Part shown: positions 38,545 to 48,755 of the stretch, in pieces
How positions within the stretch are numbered: the stretch's first letter is position 1
Layout: each line of letters begins with the position of its first letter
Assembly (NCBI GenBank): GCA_012862575.1
Contig: BLSF01000014.1
Location: 496,001-560,000, forward strand
Direction: 5' to 3'
From: Parietichytrium sp. I65-24A
Taxonomy: Eukaryota; Sar; Bigyra; Thraustochytrida; Thraustochytriidae
DNA: 64,000 nucleotides
Notes under the pieces: model-generated
What the model was told of the DNA's origin: nothing
Database searches by the model: none
The model's input: only the letters and a program-made list of their open reading frames with translations
Made by a program: the position numbers and the translations under genes

Positions 38545-40629
38545 TCATGTCGCGTCGCGATCAAGCATTGCCGTCTCAGTAATATTAGGAAGAGATTTCC
38601 CGTTTGGCGCCTCGTGGTAGTGCCGCGCGATTCGCAAAGGTGCCCCAATAGAGGTCAGCTTTTCCCCCGATGACGCGATAGCGTTGAAACTAAACTTGAG
38701 GCAGAAGACCACGACGTTAAATGCAAAGGAGAGAAGACGCTCCGCGACGGATATGTGGAACCCGCCAATGACGATTATATAATCCTGCAGCTCCAGCATG
38801 TTGTTCGTTAACATGCGAACGATGATGAGGCACGCGAAAGCACCGGCGAATATCATAAAAGCGACAAATCTTCTCTTCAACTTCGGGTGGAATGCGTCAA
38901 AAAAGACGACCGAAACCAAGACGGACGGGGCCATGCAGACTATCGAGAATTGTGCAGAGGGTCTTGATCTCAACATAATCATCAGGCAACCGAGGTAGCC
39001 AAATATGTTTGCACACAGATACCAGCTTTCAAAGGTTCGACAAAGTCGAGAAACGATCGTTCTGCTCATGAGAGGATTTGCCAGCACAAAGTTAGCAGGT
39101 AGCGTTAAGGCGGTGAACCATCCACTAGTTGGATGAGTCGAATTTATCGTCCAGGAAAAACACGAAATTCCGACACAATAAGCAGTAAAAAGCGAGAGAT
39201 TCAGAATCTTGGAGTGGTTGGCTTCGACGAAGAGTCGAGCAAGCCGCCTGCTCAAAAACGCACTGGCGAGCGTGTCCCTTTTGAAATCAACCTGGAATGC
39301 TTTCACGTCGGAATAGAACAAATGCGCTCCCTGCAGTGGCAGAGTTCTGTTTCCATTTTGTTCTTTTGACGCACAATCCTCCATCTCCGCCGGTATAACT
39401 TTTGTGATTGCTGATTTCTGTTTTGACAAAGAACTTCGGCAGTTCTCTATCTCAGCTACCCACAGACTCAACACTTGGCCTGCGCAGCTTTGCTCCTGGT
39501 GCTTCATGAGTTCCTGAAGCTTTTGCAGAGAGTGTCTAAGCCAAGATATCGGCACCAGGCCATGGGCACCAATTTTAAGCTTAGACTTGGTCTCTGCCTT
39601 TTCAACAAACACGCCCACTCCGACAGCTTGTAGTTCGCTTTGCGTGTGTATCGTAACGAGTTCACGTGCGGCTCGTTCAGAGAGCTTCATGGTTTTTAAT
39701 TGTACCTTTAGGGTGTTGCAAACATTCGGCCCCTTGAAATGCAAAAGCATTTGGTTCTTCACTTGATAGACGGTCACATTTGTCAAGAAGGCGTAGAATC
39801 GAGACTTGACGGATAATACAGGGTTTCCAAACAGTGCTTGGTCTTCCAACGGAAGCACATCAAGTGCAATAAGCGAGCCCAAAAGAATCTCCAATATGAG
39901 AAACATTCCTACGGAAGCCTGAGTTCTGAGTCTTGCCGTAGGTGAAAGTGAGTCGTGGAACGGTTCGAAAAGCAGATGCGGCGAGAATAATAAGAGAGCC
40001 AGTTGAACAAGGGGCCTCCCGGTCAAAAGAGACAAGCCGCAGACTATCATCCCCAGGCCGTTCATGAAGAGATACAGGGCAGAGAAAGAAGCGAGCAGCT
40101 TTTTCAAGAGTGTAACGCTCGATCCGTGGAATATTGTGATAAAAAGTGGGATGGAGAGCAGGGTGAGCCAAGCCAGCTTCTCTGTTGCTGGGAAGAAAGC
40201 CAGTAGCGCTCCGGATAAGCAAGTCAGATTTGAAATGAGACTCATAGCCTTCCATCTCCGAATAAACCTCCAGAACCTATTTGCTTTCTCCTTGCCAAAT
40301 AACCACGCAAAGACAGAGTCCTCCTGGAAGTTTACTGCAAACGGGTGCGTGTCAGAGTAAAACATCTGAACTGTTCCTTCGTGAGGTAATCGTGCGCAAC
40401 GGCGGGGTGACTGTTTGCTCGCTTGAGCCGTGGACTCCGAGTAGAGTGAAAATGTTGACTGGTTCGCCCTCAACACTTTTCTGGCATAATGGACCCCAGA
40501 AGGCGCGCCAATCTCTTTGAGACATTGATTCACAAACTCAACCGCGTCGCCTGTGATCCCGTCTTCTTTGAACAGGTTCAAGATCAACTGAAAGCGGCAC
40601 ACCACCACATTAGACTCGGCGACGTTCAT
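38545..40629 (-). CDS. Two-repeat 12-TM membrane protein, family member 5
   Basis: 694 residues from ATG 40629; 80 more codons are open upstream but begin at TTG and are not conserved. N-terminal domain ~1-85, partly helical. Half 1 (~86-312): M-F-Y-S-D-T-H-P-F-A-V-N-F at 89-101, F-H-D-S-L-S-P-T-A-R at 224-233, V-K-S-R-F-Y-A-F near 274 and T-L-K-V-Q-L-K at 306-312. The linker (~313-430) is longer than in members 1-3 and looks helical. Half 2 (~434-668): L-F-Y-S-D-V-K-A-F-Q-V-D-F at 437-449, F-F-D-A-F-H-P-K-L-K-R-R at 577-588 and K-L-T-S-I-G at 657-662. Here the half 1 signature has Ser for Ala and the half 2 signature Phe for Met. Tandem with member 6 on the same strand. Confidence 0.8.
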   Translation of the reverse strand: MNVAESNVVVCRFQLILNLFKEDGITGDAVEFVNQCLKEIGAPSGVHYARKVLRANQSTFSLYSESTAQASKQSPRRCARLPHEGTVQMFYSDTHPFAVNFQEDSVFAWLFGKEKANRFWRFIRRWKAMSLISNLTCLSGALLAFFPATEKLAWLTLLSIPLFITIFHGSSVTLLKKLLASFSALYLFMNGLGMIVCGLSLLTGRPLVQLALLLFSPHLLFEPFHDSLSPTARLRTQASVGMFLILEILLGSLIALDVLPLEDQALFGNPVLSVKSRFYAFLTNVTVYQVKNQMLLHFKGPNVCNTLKVQLKTMKLSERAARELVTIHTQSELQAVGVGVFVEKAETKSKLKIGAHGLVPISWLRHSLQKLQELMKHQEQSCAGQVLSLWVAEIENCRSSLSKQKSAITKVIPAEMEDCASKEQNGNRTLPLQGAHLFYSDVKAFQVDFKRDTLASAFLSRRLARLFVEANHSKILNLSLFTAYCVGISCFSWTINSTHPTSGWFTALTLPANFVLANPLMSRTIVSRLCRTFESWYLCANIFGYLGCLMIMLRSRPSAQFSIVCMAPSVLVSVVFFDAFHPKLKRRFVAFMIFAGAFACLIIVRMLTNNMLELQDYIIVIGGFHISVAERLLSFAFNVVVFCLKFSFNAIASSGEKLTSIGAPLRIARHYHEAPNGKSLPNITETAMLDRDAT

Positions 40630-42142
40630 GGCATCCCCCGCACCAGCCGACGGCGACAAGTGCCTCGCCACGTACAAGAGACGACGGAGTCGCCTTGCTT
40701 GCCATGCAACTCCGCTTTGCTGCGTTTGTACCAGGCTGATTGTGTCAGACTTGAGTTTGCAGGGTCGGCAAAAAGAAAATGGTAAGCCCTGACCTACATT
40801 CTTACCCACACAGGAATACACACACTCTCCCTCTCTGTCTGACAGCGAAAGAAAGAAAACCACAGTCAAGACTTGTCAATGAATTCCTCAGTAGAGAGCT
40901 CAGAGATTGATAGACTCAGGTCACTCTTGAGCAATCGGAGAAAGAGAGAGCGCACTTCTCTTCAACCAGCTCTTGCACTTCATGTCGCAAATGTTTTTAT
41001 CCGTTCAGAGTTTTACAGGTGTTTGTATACGAAGTCACTAGCACGTACAAATCGCGGCTTGAGGCCCTCATGCGATGTAGATTTAAGTGAAGCCACGAAG
41101 TGAAAGCGTAAACAAACCCTATCAGAAGGTGGGGTGATGTAGAGCTGGCAGTTGCAGCGAATCCTGCCCGATTGCTTGAAACACCAGCGGCTCCAGCATT
41201 CCCTGTCAGGAAAGTCACCGCCAATTCTTGGATGACCGCTTGTAAACGCGAGCCACAGCAGACTAGCAGCGACAAGCTCCGCCTGCGTGCTTCGACACCA
41301 CCAGCGCCAGTATTGAATTGAAATGAGAATAAGAATTCACATGAGACGTCTCGTAACCTCTTGTTTCCGCTGTTGAACGCAGTTGCAGTGCGTCGCAGAG
41401 CGTTCCTGTGACTGCTGTCCATGTACTGTTCCTGTGCGAGAGGTTCATCAAAGACGTCAAATGTAGCTTTCATTGTCATGCGGCACTTGGTCTGCGTCAC
41501 ACATCGCTCCACCATTGCCCGAAAAAAACACCGGTGAAATTAAGTGCAAGTCACATGACTTTGGTATGACGTTATATAAGTCACACAGTCCTACCGCGGC
41601 CGCGGCGGATGATCATGTAACGGATAGATGGTGTCGTCGAAACTGACAGTGAGTTTGGGTGAGTATGAGCTCGCAGGGAAAAAAAACTTTTGATGTTTTG
41701 CGCAGTCAAGAGTGTCGGGAGACTTTTCGGTATGCTTGAACAAAGGGTACTCTGTGAGAAACGCGTTCTCCTGTAAAAGTAAAAGTTAATTTCCATCTCC
41801 CGACTCAAATACGTGATCAGTCTTTAAAGGGATGAAACTGTGAGTACAGTCATAGATTTATTCTTCTCTGCCACAAGTTTGGACAGGAATAGCTGTACAC
41901 ATCACTAAAGGATTGAACTCTTCTTCTCTCTCCTCTGAGAAGTTGCTTGTAAAAGCGCAAGTTCAGTAGTGAGTAAAAATGATAATGTATGGTGGCCATC
42001 TTTTGTGTTCCGTCTACTGGGCGTTACAGTTTTGCTGTCCGGAGTCCAGTTCTGAGCATGCGGTCTGGATGCAAAAAAATGCCGGAGGAGATGACTTGCG
42101 CAAAGCGTGTAGATGGTTCTGAGATAGCACAATGACATCGAC
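40630..42142. other. Spacer between members 5 and 6
   Basis: 1.5 kb. Apart from the doubtful frame at 40997-41515 nothing is supported. An ACACCGGTG palindrome stands near 41530. Confidence 0.55.
40997..41515 (-). CDS. Hypothetical small protein (doubtful)
   Basis: 172 codons from ATG 41515 with two further Met in the first 15 residues. The product is of mixed composition, with a Gly/Ala/Ser-rich middle (~100-130), and shows no domain or membrane segment I recognise. It lies alone between two family members on the same strand. Length alone is the support; codon use is not clearly coding. Confidence 0.3.
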   Translation of the reverse strand: MVERCVTQTKCRMTMKATFDVFDEPLAQEQYMDSSHRNALRRTATAFNSGNKRLRDVSCEFLFSFQFNTGAGGVEARRRSLSLLVCCGSRLQAVIQELAVTFLTGNAGAAGVSSNRAGFAATASSTSPHLLIGFVYAFTSWLHLNLHRMRASSRDLYVLVTSYTNTCKTLNG

Positions 42143-44305
42143 TTAATTCTTTCCTGCCTGAGATCTCGGGAGGCTTGGGAACAGTTTCGCCGAGCGCAAT
42201 GCCGATTTGGATTTGTAAGCGGCTCTCTGCGCTTGCAATTCTCCGACTATGTTGGAGATATCGAACTCCACCATGAATCTCGCGACGGATCTTGGAAGAT
42301 TGAGCACGCGAAGTGAAGAGACCAGCAGGACATTGGAAGACCCATCTGGGGATGAACCAAGGGCTGCTACGTTTTTAAATGAGAAGACGGCCAACGTCGT
42401 CGAAAAAGAAAAGAGCCTTGCCTTGAGGGACACCTTCATTCCAAACATCTCCCATAACACGTCATCAACACTGAACCAATCGAGGAGGAGGCCTACGCTA
42501 GTGTAGATGAACACCGCTAGACCAACGATCATTCCTACGGCGGCGCGACGTTTTATCTTTGGGTTCATCGCATCGAAAAACTGCATCGAAACTACGGATG
42601 TTGGCCCTATACAGAGAATTCCAAACATTGAGTCGGGATGATTACGAAAGAGCACGAGAAGAGCTCCGACATAAGCTATAGCGTTCAAGACCATGAAAAA
42701 ACTCGTGAAACGAAAAAATACTCGCTTCACCACTGTCTTGCTCATTAGAGGGATGATCAGCAATAGATCTGCGGGCAAAGTTAAACAAGAAAACCACCCT
42801 TGCCCTCGCTGGTGAGGAAGCATGGCATAAGCAAAGCTGGTGATGCCAACGACGTACAATCCTATAGAAATCAATCCCATCAAAGGGAATTTCGATATTT
42901 TGATCCCGATCTTCATCAACCACCTGCCCACAAGTGCTTCTCCGACAGAATCTTCGCGAAATACAACCTCGAAAGGCAACTCTTCGCTAAAAACAACGCT
43001 AACATGCTCGTCTTCCTCGCCTGTGGCGAGCGTAGATGCGTGGTATTTGGAGATGCTGGGTGTCACGGGGGAAATCTTGAACAGAGAGTTTGACCTCACT
43101 TTTGTGTGCTGGAGGGCTCTCCGTGTTTCGGCAATCCACTGAGACACCTTATTTTCAAAATCGACCGCATGCGACACTCGTGAAACCTCCTGGAAATAAT
43201 GTAACAGATACTTTGTGTATGTGCGCGGCAGAACACGGTGAATTCTCTCATACTCAAGAGCGGTGGTAAGGACTTTGATGACGTGCAACAATCTGATTTC
43301 ACTGACTACTGCTTTTGGGAGCATGGTAGACTTGAAACGCGCGTGGTAAAAACAAAGAGCAGTTGGCCCGTGTCGTTGCAAATGAACAAACATTTGAAAT
43401 TGGAAGAGCATGAGGCTGGTCAGAAAGCCGATACTGCGGCTCGATACAGACACAACGTATTCTGCTTTCCCGATCTGATAGTCGTCTGTAACCTCAAACA
43501 ACTCGAGGAAGACACCGATAATCCAAAAGGCGCAGTACATGGCGGTAAAAGCGAGGGTGTGGCGCACCTTGCCCCTGACTTTTGGCACGAGACTGTCGAA
43601 CAGTGGCATAGCAATTAGGTAAGGGAGGAACGCGAGAAGTGAAATTTGCACTCTAATCTCCGTGGGAAACAAAAACACAATGCACACCATGAACCCCACT
43701 GCGTTCATAATTGAGTAGATGATGGGAAAGCTCGTGAGAAGCCGAAGTGAGAGAGGGACGCAAAATCCTTGCAACATTGTGAACAGAGCTGGAAGCGCAA
43801 GGCATCCAAGTAATAAGAAGTTTCGGAAACGAGGGAACATGCCAACAAACAGCGCCAAATAGCCGACGACATGAAGCGAATATGTTATTCGAGAGGTTTG
43901 CTTGGTGAAGCGTGCAAATTTTGCCGCGGCTTGTCTTCCAAAGAGTCTTGCAGAAAGTGCATCTTCTTTGTAATTCACCGTAAATGGCTTCAGGTCCGAA
44001 TAAAAGAACTGCACTGCATGCTGGCCATCTCGTCGTTTGTACAAGTTGAACAAGTGCTCCACAACCTGTGCTCTGCTCCATAAACCCTCCGGCCCTTTAT
44101 TTAAATAGTCTTCGAGCGCTTGGCTCGCCAAAGCATTGCCTTCGCCCTCTTTATGGAAGAGCTCGCGCACAATAATTACGAGTGGAAACAACAGTGAATC
44201 AGCGCTCGCACTCATATTCCATCCGGCCGAAGCCGCAGCCGCAGCCGGAAGCGATCGGCCGCTCACGCTCTCTTCAAACACTTTTGAGCGTGGTCCGCCA
44301 TACAT
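42143..44305 (-). CDS. Two-repeat 12-TM membrane protein, family member 6
   Basis: 720 residues from ATG 44305. The N-terminal domain (~1-95) has an Ala-rich stretch at 20-27 and a hydrophobic helix near 38-50. Half 1 (~97-325): F-F-Y-S-D-L-K-P-F-T-V-N-Y at 100-112, L-F-D-S-L-V-P-K-V-R-G-K at 235-246, S-S-R-S-I-G-F at 288-294; the exit strand is lost. The linker (~325-430) contains helical, Arg-rich sequence. Half 2 (~433-668): V-F-S-E-E-L-P-F-E-V-V-F at 438-449, F-F-D-A-M-N-P-K-I-K-R-R at 577-588 (Asn replaces the usual His) and a degenerate exit strand. This is the most diverged member in half 1. Function unknown. Confidence 0.8.
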   Translation of the reverse strand: MYGGPRSKVFEESVSGRSLPAAAAASAGWNMSASADSLLFPLVIIVRELFHKEGEGNALASQALEDYLNKGPEGLWSRAQVVEHLFNLYKRRDGQHAVQFFYSDLKPFTVNYKEDALSARLFGRQAAAKFARFTKQTSRITYSLHVVGYLALFVGMFPRFRNFLLLGCLALPALFTMLQGFCVPLSLRLLTSFPIIYSIMNAVGFMVCIVFLFPTEIRVQISLLAFLPYLIAMPLFDSLVPKVRGKVRHTLAFTAMYCAFWIIGVFLELFEVTDDYQIGKAEYVVSVSSRSIGFLTSLMLFQFQMFVHLQRHGPTALCFYHARFKSTMLPKAVVSEIRLLHVIKVLTTALEYERIHRVLPRTYTKYLLHYFQEVSRVSHAVDFENKVSQWIAETRRALQHTKVRSNSLFKISPVTPSISKYHASTLATGEEDEHVSVVFSEELPFEVVFREDSVGEALVGRWLMKIGIKISKFPLMGLISIGLYVVGITSFAYAMLPHQRGQGWFSCLTLPADLLLIIPLMSKTVVKRVFFRFTSFFMVLNAIAYVGALLVLFRNHPDSMFGILCIGPTSVVSMQFFDAMNPKIKRRAAVGMIVGLAVFIYTSVGLLLDWFSVDDVLWEMFGMKVSLKARLFSFSTTLAVFSFKNVAALGSSPDGSSNVLLVSSLRVLNLPRSVARFMVEFDISNIVGELQAQRAAYKSKSALRSAKLFPSLPRSQAGKN

Positions 44306-46271
44306 GCGACGAGGGTGCTCGTGAGTCTGCTGCTCTTGCTTGTGTCTCAGTCAAGACCTCTATTCAAGACTCTCAATCAAAACAAGTTCCGGTGATTAAG
44401 TGTGGACCTCATTTGCCGCACCTACCCGTTGCTACTCGTTATTTCCAAGTTTCGGACCTCCTGCTCCGACCTGTTAACGCAAGTTACTGAAGTCAAGATA
44501 AGCTGTGCACGGAATGCCGGATGATTGTGAATTTAGCCCATTCTCTGTCATTCAAGACTCGATCACAGAGTCTTTCTCAGTCTCTCTCAGCTCGGCAGGC
44601 AGCAAAGAAGATGAGCACTAACTGTAAGGACGAAAACAACAAACCAATTCTCTCACTACAAGTGTTTGTTCGCTTCCTTCTCCTCTCGCGGTGTTCCTTG
44701 CTTTGTTCGAGAGACCCCCGCGCATAGAGCGCGCGACTCACTGAAAATCGTACCAGTGTAAAGCCGAGTGAAGCCTGTGCGTCAGGGCTCGTCTCCTCTG
44801 ATGCCTCAGGCCGCTGTGGCGAAATAGCGTCCGGGGGGGTGGTCTGAGCAACCTCTGATGCAGCGTAGGGAAGCGCTACTTGCCCGTCTCGGAATCAATC
44901 CGTTGCAGACTGAAGAAGCTCAGTTTGCAGTGTTAATTAATGCTTTGGTGCGAAGGTTTTCGCTGCCGACGAAGAGCGACGAGCATGGGAACGATTGAGT
45001 GGGGATGATGGCACGAAAACTGTGTCGCGGGGGTATTGACAGTGAGTAGAGGCGATGTCTTTGGGACCTGAACTGTCACGCTGAAAGTGAATCAATCAGT
45101 ATTCAGCTTTCTTGACTAGCTGCTGACACGAAAGGTGAGATGGCTAACGTAAAAACTTGATTTTGAATCTTGGCGCTGATACAGCGTGAAACGTTCTGCG
45201 AGGAGTGCGGAATTCTGCTTTCCGTCTCGGAGGTGCATTACACAGTGAAGCATCGATCGAGGGTACGGAATCAGTGTGCTTTGCACCACCTTCCAACCCG
45301 ACGGGGCTTTTGCAGAATTCACAGAACAGAATAACGATCTACCTTTTAGCGTTGAGGGCGACGGCGACGTGAGGTGAGGTGTTGGTGTGCTTACCTTCCT
45401 CCCGAGCTCTCCAAGAGCGGAACATACAAATGGACCTTGGTCTTTGATGCAGCAGTTAAACTCGACGCTATGAAGCTGAACAGGGATTCGCGGACAGAAT
45501 AATTCTCCTTCTTGACGAAAGAAGCTGTTATTCAGTCATCTTTACCAAAGTTGACATGCTAATTCACCGTCCGACGTGAGCAAGACGTGAGACGGTCCAA
45601 GTCCGAGTCGCCGAGTCCAGGTCAGACCCAACGGATCTTTTGGGTAGGAGTACACAATCCACCAATCCACCAACTATGGTCACTGTTCTATTGTTTCTCC
45701 TAATTCCGAAGAACCCGATGCAAAATCTCCCTTCGTTCCGGTTCTCGACTCGCTCGGTTCCTTTCGTGCGGAACCCAAATCATCCTCAGCAATATCTAGA
45801 GCAACATATAATAACATATAGCTCTATATAGAAAACATAGTACTCGTTCGTATCCTTGCGGTCCAAGTACCAAGAACAGTAGTGGCGTACACAAAAGTGT
45901 CCTCGGCATACGCGGCGTTCAGCTCTCCCGCGCACCTTCCACCCACCACCTCTCCGTTGCGTTTGCCAGCTTTCCCTTCCCTCTCTCAAGGGTGCGGCCG
46001 CCGTCGTTTCCGGCTGCGAACAAAGGAAGCGCTCCCCGCCTTAACAACACGCTAGAACCTTCCTACCCTCGCCCCACACGACCGAGTACCAGTCCACGCC
46101 ACCCCGGCAGTACGCGGGAACCCACTCCTAGCGAATCCCTAGCCATCTGTTACCGGCTACCATCCCCACAGGTCCCACAAGTCGACTTGCAGTGAAAAAG
46201 TGAAACAAGTTTCACAAAGCCTAGTGGGTCAACTACGCGGGGGAGTAAGACGACGGGGAAAAAACAACGTG
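44306..46271. other. Spacer between member 6 and UBC12
   Basis: 2 kb between divergent genes. I find no domain-bearing frame. AT-rich palindromic-looking sequence lies at 45795-45840, followed by a C-rich leader before UBC12. Confidence 0.6.
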
Positions 46272-47000
46272 ATGATCGGGCTGGCGAAGAAGCGCGAAGA
46301 GGCGAAAGCCAAGGCGGCGGCGCAGCAGAAGGAGGAGCAGGAGGAGGAGGCGCGGAATTTGGCGCAGGAACAGAAGAACGGTTCGTCGACAGGAGCTGCC
46401 GGGGAAAGCGAGGCGGATGCAGACAAGGCAGAGAAGAAGGCGGGAGGACGCGGGAGGGGAGTTTCGATCTTTGGAGTGAAAGGTGCGAGCGGAGCGGGGA
46501 AGAAGAGCGGGAGGAGACTGCGGCCAGGGGAGATTAGGGTGCAGAAAGATGTGTCCGAGCTGGATGGCGGGGACTGTGCGCAGCCGGTGTTCCCAAATCC
46601 GAATGACTTGATGAATTTCGAGGTGGTGGTCAGCCCTGACGATGGGTACTGGGCCGGGTACAAGTACAGGTTCCAGTTCGCTGTGCCGGACATGTACCCG
46701 CACGAGCCGCCGAAAGTGACGTGCAAGGATAAGATCTACCACCCGAACATTGACCTCGAAGGAAACGTGTGCTTAAATATCTTGCGAGCGGATTGGAAGC
46801 CTGTTTTAGACATCAATGCAGTGATCTATGGCCTCATCGTCTTGTTCGTGCAGCCCAACCCGGATGATCCTCTGAACCACGCCGCTGCAGAGTGCTTGCG
46901 CACCAACAAGAGCAAATTCGCGCAAAACGTTGCCCGCAGCCTCCGCGGATACAGTGTGGACGGCGAAAATTTTCCGCCAGCGAACAAAGCTGACAAATAA
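46272..47000 (+). CDS. UBC12: NEDD8-conjugating enzyme E2 UBC12
   Basis: 242 residues from ATG 46272. That start was chosen because M-I-G-L-A-K-K resembles the M-I/L-K-L docking peptide of UBC12; the upstream frame is not conserved. The E2 fold runs ~85-235 with H-P-N at 157-159, the catalytic Cys167 in G-N-V-C-L-N-I-L-R-A-D-W-K-P-V-L, and P-N-P-D-D-P-L-N at 195-202. These motifs are specific to UBC12 rather than to ubiquitin E2s. It carries NEDD8 from the NAE1-UBA3 E1 to cullins, activating cullin-RING ligases. The docking peptide and fold are separated by ~70 residues of Lys/Glu/Ala and Gly/Lys/Arg-rich sequence, making this protein longer than the 183-residue human one. No intron. It converges on the MINDY gene. 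Confidence 0.92.
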   Translation: MIGLAKKREEAKAKAAAQQKEEQEEEARNLAQEQKNGSSTGAAGESEADADKAEKKAGGRGRGVSIFGVKGASGAGKKSGRRLRPGEIRVQKDVSELDGGDCAQPVFPNPNDLMNFEVVVSPDDGYWAGYKYRFQFAVPDMYPHEPPKVTCKDKIYHPNIDLEGNVCLNILRADWKPVLDINAVIYGLIVLFVQPNPDDPLNHAAAECLRTNKSKFAQNVARSLRGYSVDGENFPPANKADK

Positions 47001-47363
47001 AGAGTATCTCGCAACTAAAAGTACTCGTGTATCAACGCACTATCAATATATTTCCTTTTCTTATATTTTTTTTTAAATGAAAAAATAAACTAAACAGCAA
47101 ACGCAACGAGCTCCTTTTCTCAGTACCACTGATCGCTGGCCTTTGTGAATAGGAATATGTGTTTTATTTTGATTCGGTTCTATGATCAAAGTACTTTGTC
47201 CGTCGCGAAAGAGGAATTCCACAATGTCTTTTATCAATTGCTACCGCGCTGAGGAGATATTGGTAAGCAAAATACTCACTGTATACAGCTCATAAAAGAG
47301 CGAATGACGACGAGCGTCCCCACCAGATGTCACACTGGTTCGAAGGCACTCCCTGTCCGCCTC
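47001..47363. other. Spacer between convergent UBC12 and MINDY genes
   Basis: 363 bases of AT-rich 3' flank; AATAAA overlaps the UBC12 stop region and AAAATAAAC occurs near 47082. No gene. Confidence 0.55.
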
Positions 47364-48755
47364 CTATCCTCCAATTGGCGGAGGGTTGTCATTCGGCCAC
47401 AAAAACACGGATCCTGGCCAACGGGTGTGAAGCACCTCTTCCATCGGAATCCCCAATCCATGGGTGGAGGGGGCTTGGAGGTCCTTACTCACTATTGTCA
47501 AAAGAAACTTTGTCACAGTTGGTCCTTGCAGCTCGCCTTGCCTTCGCGATACAAGCCCGTTGATATGAAGGAGGTCCAGGGTTTTGGGGCTGTCGTCCTC
47601 ACCTTCCTCGCCATCGTCTCCGACGATGACATCGTCAGTTCTCCTGCCCCCACACATTGAGCACGAGTCGGCGTTTGCTTCGTTGAGAAACGTGCAAGCA
47701 GGGCAGCTCCACTCCAGCTGAGGAACCACAAGAGGCTTTAGTGCCGACCAAAATGGCCCCCACAAAACGATACCAGCACCTTGCATCTCCACTTTGGAGA
47801 CAAATCCCGCCAGCCTCTCCTCCGAGAGACTTAGGCCAATTGCACGTAAAACATCCCCCACCTTCTCGACGGCAATGAAGGAGGCCTCGTCCTGAGCTTG
47901 CTCATTGAAGGCTCTCTTTGCGTTGTTGAGCTGTAGAGTCCGCATGGATTCGTCATTTACAGACTTGTCCAGCCCGCAGAGCACGGTGAAATGCGAATCG
48001 CTCCCGATAACCCAAAGCGGAAATCGCGGCTTCTTGTAGTACGTTCCCACTTCGCAGTACCTCAAGGACTCTAGATGGGACAGGTAACCCACGAGAGGGC
48101 GATCCTGCACTCCGCGAAGAGTCATGCCTCCCCCGAGGCTCACACTTCCGTCGTGCACTTGCGATGCCGCGTACCCAAGAAGCAAGAGATTCATAAGCTC
48201 TTGAGTACAGTGCCCGAATTGCCCCGTCAGGCCTTGAGATTGGTCGTCCATGTCGCTCTTTACCACTTCAAGCCCACGTGTGAGCAAAACAGAATAAATG
48301 AAAAGCATAACCCCGCCAGGCTTCGAATATGCAGGCAGCAAATCTGCGAGGTAGTCTTTTGCCGCTTGCCCGCCCTCAATCTCCGACGCCTCCACCTGGT
48401 CGCCCTCCACATCTCCCGAGCAAATAATCAGCGGCTTGCCACTGGGCCGTGCGCGCAAGATGATTTCCACGAGAGCATTCACCAACGCTTCGTTCACCTC
48501 CTCAGTGCTGAGGTCTTCCAAAGCGCTGAAGCCCCGCTTCGCCCTGTCATCTTCGAACAAGAGTTCCAGCAACACACCGCACTGCACAGTTGCGATCACC
48601 CCGCACGGGCCGCCCTGTCTCTGTGTGAGCACGAACTTCTCCTTGCTGGACGTGGCGAACACAAACCCTTCCTTCACCCACCGTTCAACGTCCAGGTCGC
48701 TCACCACATCGGGCGGGAACGCCAAAGCGCGCAAAGCCGACACGTCCACGATCAT
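47364..48755 (-). CDS. MINDY-type ubiquitin carboxyl-terminal hydrolase with RanBP2 zinc finger
   Basis: 463 residues from ATG 48755. The MINDY/FAM188 catalytic core spans ~40-350. Q-G-G-P-C-G-V-I-A gives the oxyanion Gln47 and nucleophile Cys51, and H255 in G-S-D-S-H-F-T-V-L is the expected catalytic histidine. An EF-hand-like helical segment lies at ~290-325, as in MINDY-3. Residues 349-368 form a RanBP2-type zinc finger (W-S-C-x2-C-x10-C-x2-C: Cys351, 354, 365, 368), which usually binds ubiquitin or RNA. These enzymes trim Lys48-linked polyubiquitin. The zinc finger is placed just before the C-terminal ~60 residues of the fold, an uncommon position. No intron. A 250-codon antisense frame is a shadow. 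Confidence 0.86.
   Translation of the reverse strand: MIVDVSALRALAFPPDVVSDLDVERWVKEGFVFATSSKEKFVLTQRQGGPCGVIATVQCGVLLELLFEDDRAKRGFSALEDLSTEEVNEALVNALVEIILRARPSGKPLIICSGDVEGDQVEASEIEGGQAAKDYLADLLPAYSKPGGVMLFIYSVLLTRGLEVVKSDMDDQSQGLTGQFGHCTQELMNLLLLGYAASQVHDGSVSLGGGMTLRGVQDRPLVGYLSHLESLRYCEVGTYYKKPRFPLWVIGSDSHFTVLCGLDKSVNDESMRTLQLNNAKRAFNEQAQDEASFIAVEKVGDVLRAIGLSLSEERLAGFVSKVEMQGAGIVLWGPFWSALKPLVVPQLEWSCPACTFLNEANADSCSMCGGRRTDDVIVGDDGEEGEDDSPKTLDLLHINGLVSRRQGELQGPTVTKFLLTIVSKDLQAPSTHGLGIPMEEVLHTRWPGSVFLWPNDNPPPIGG

Noticed and set aside
40630-40869. 80-codon upstream extension of family member 5
   Set aside because: Begins at TTG; Cys-rich, unlike the N-termini of the other members.
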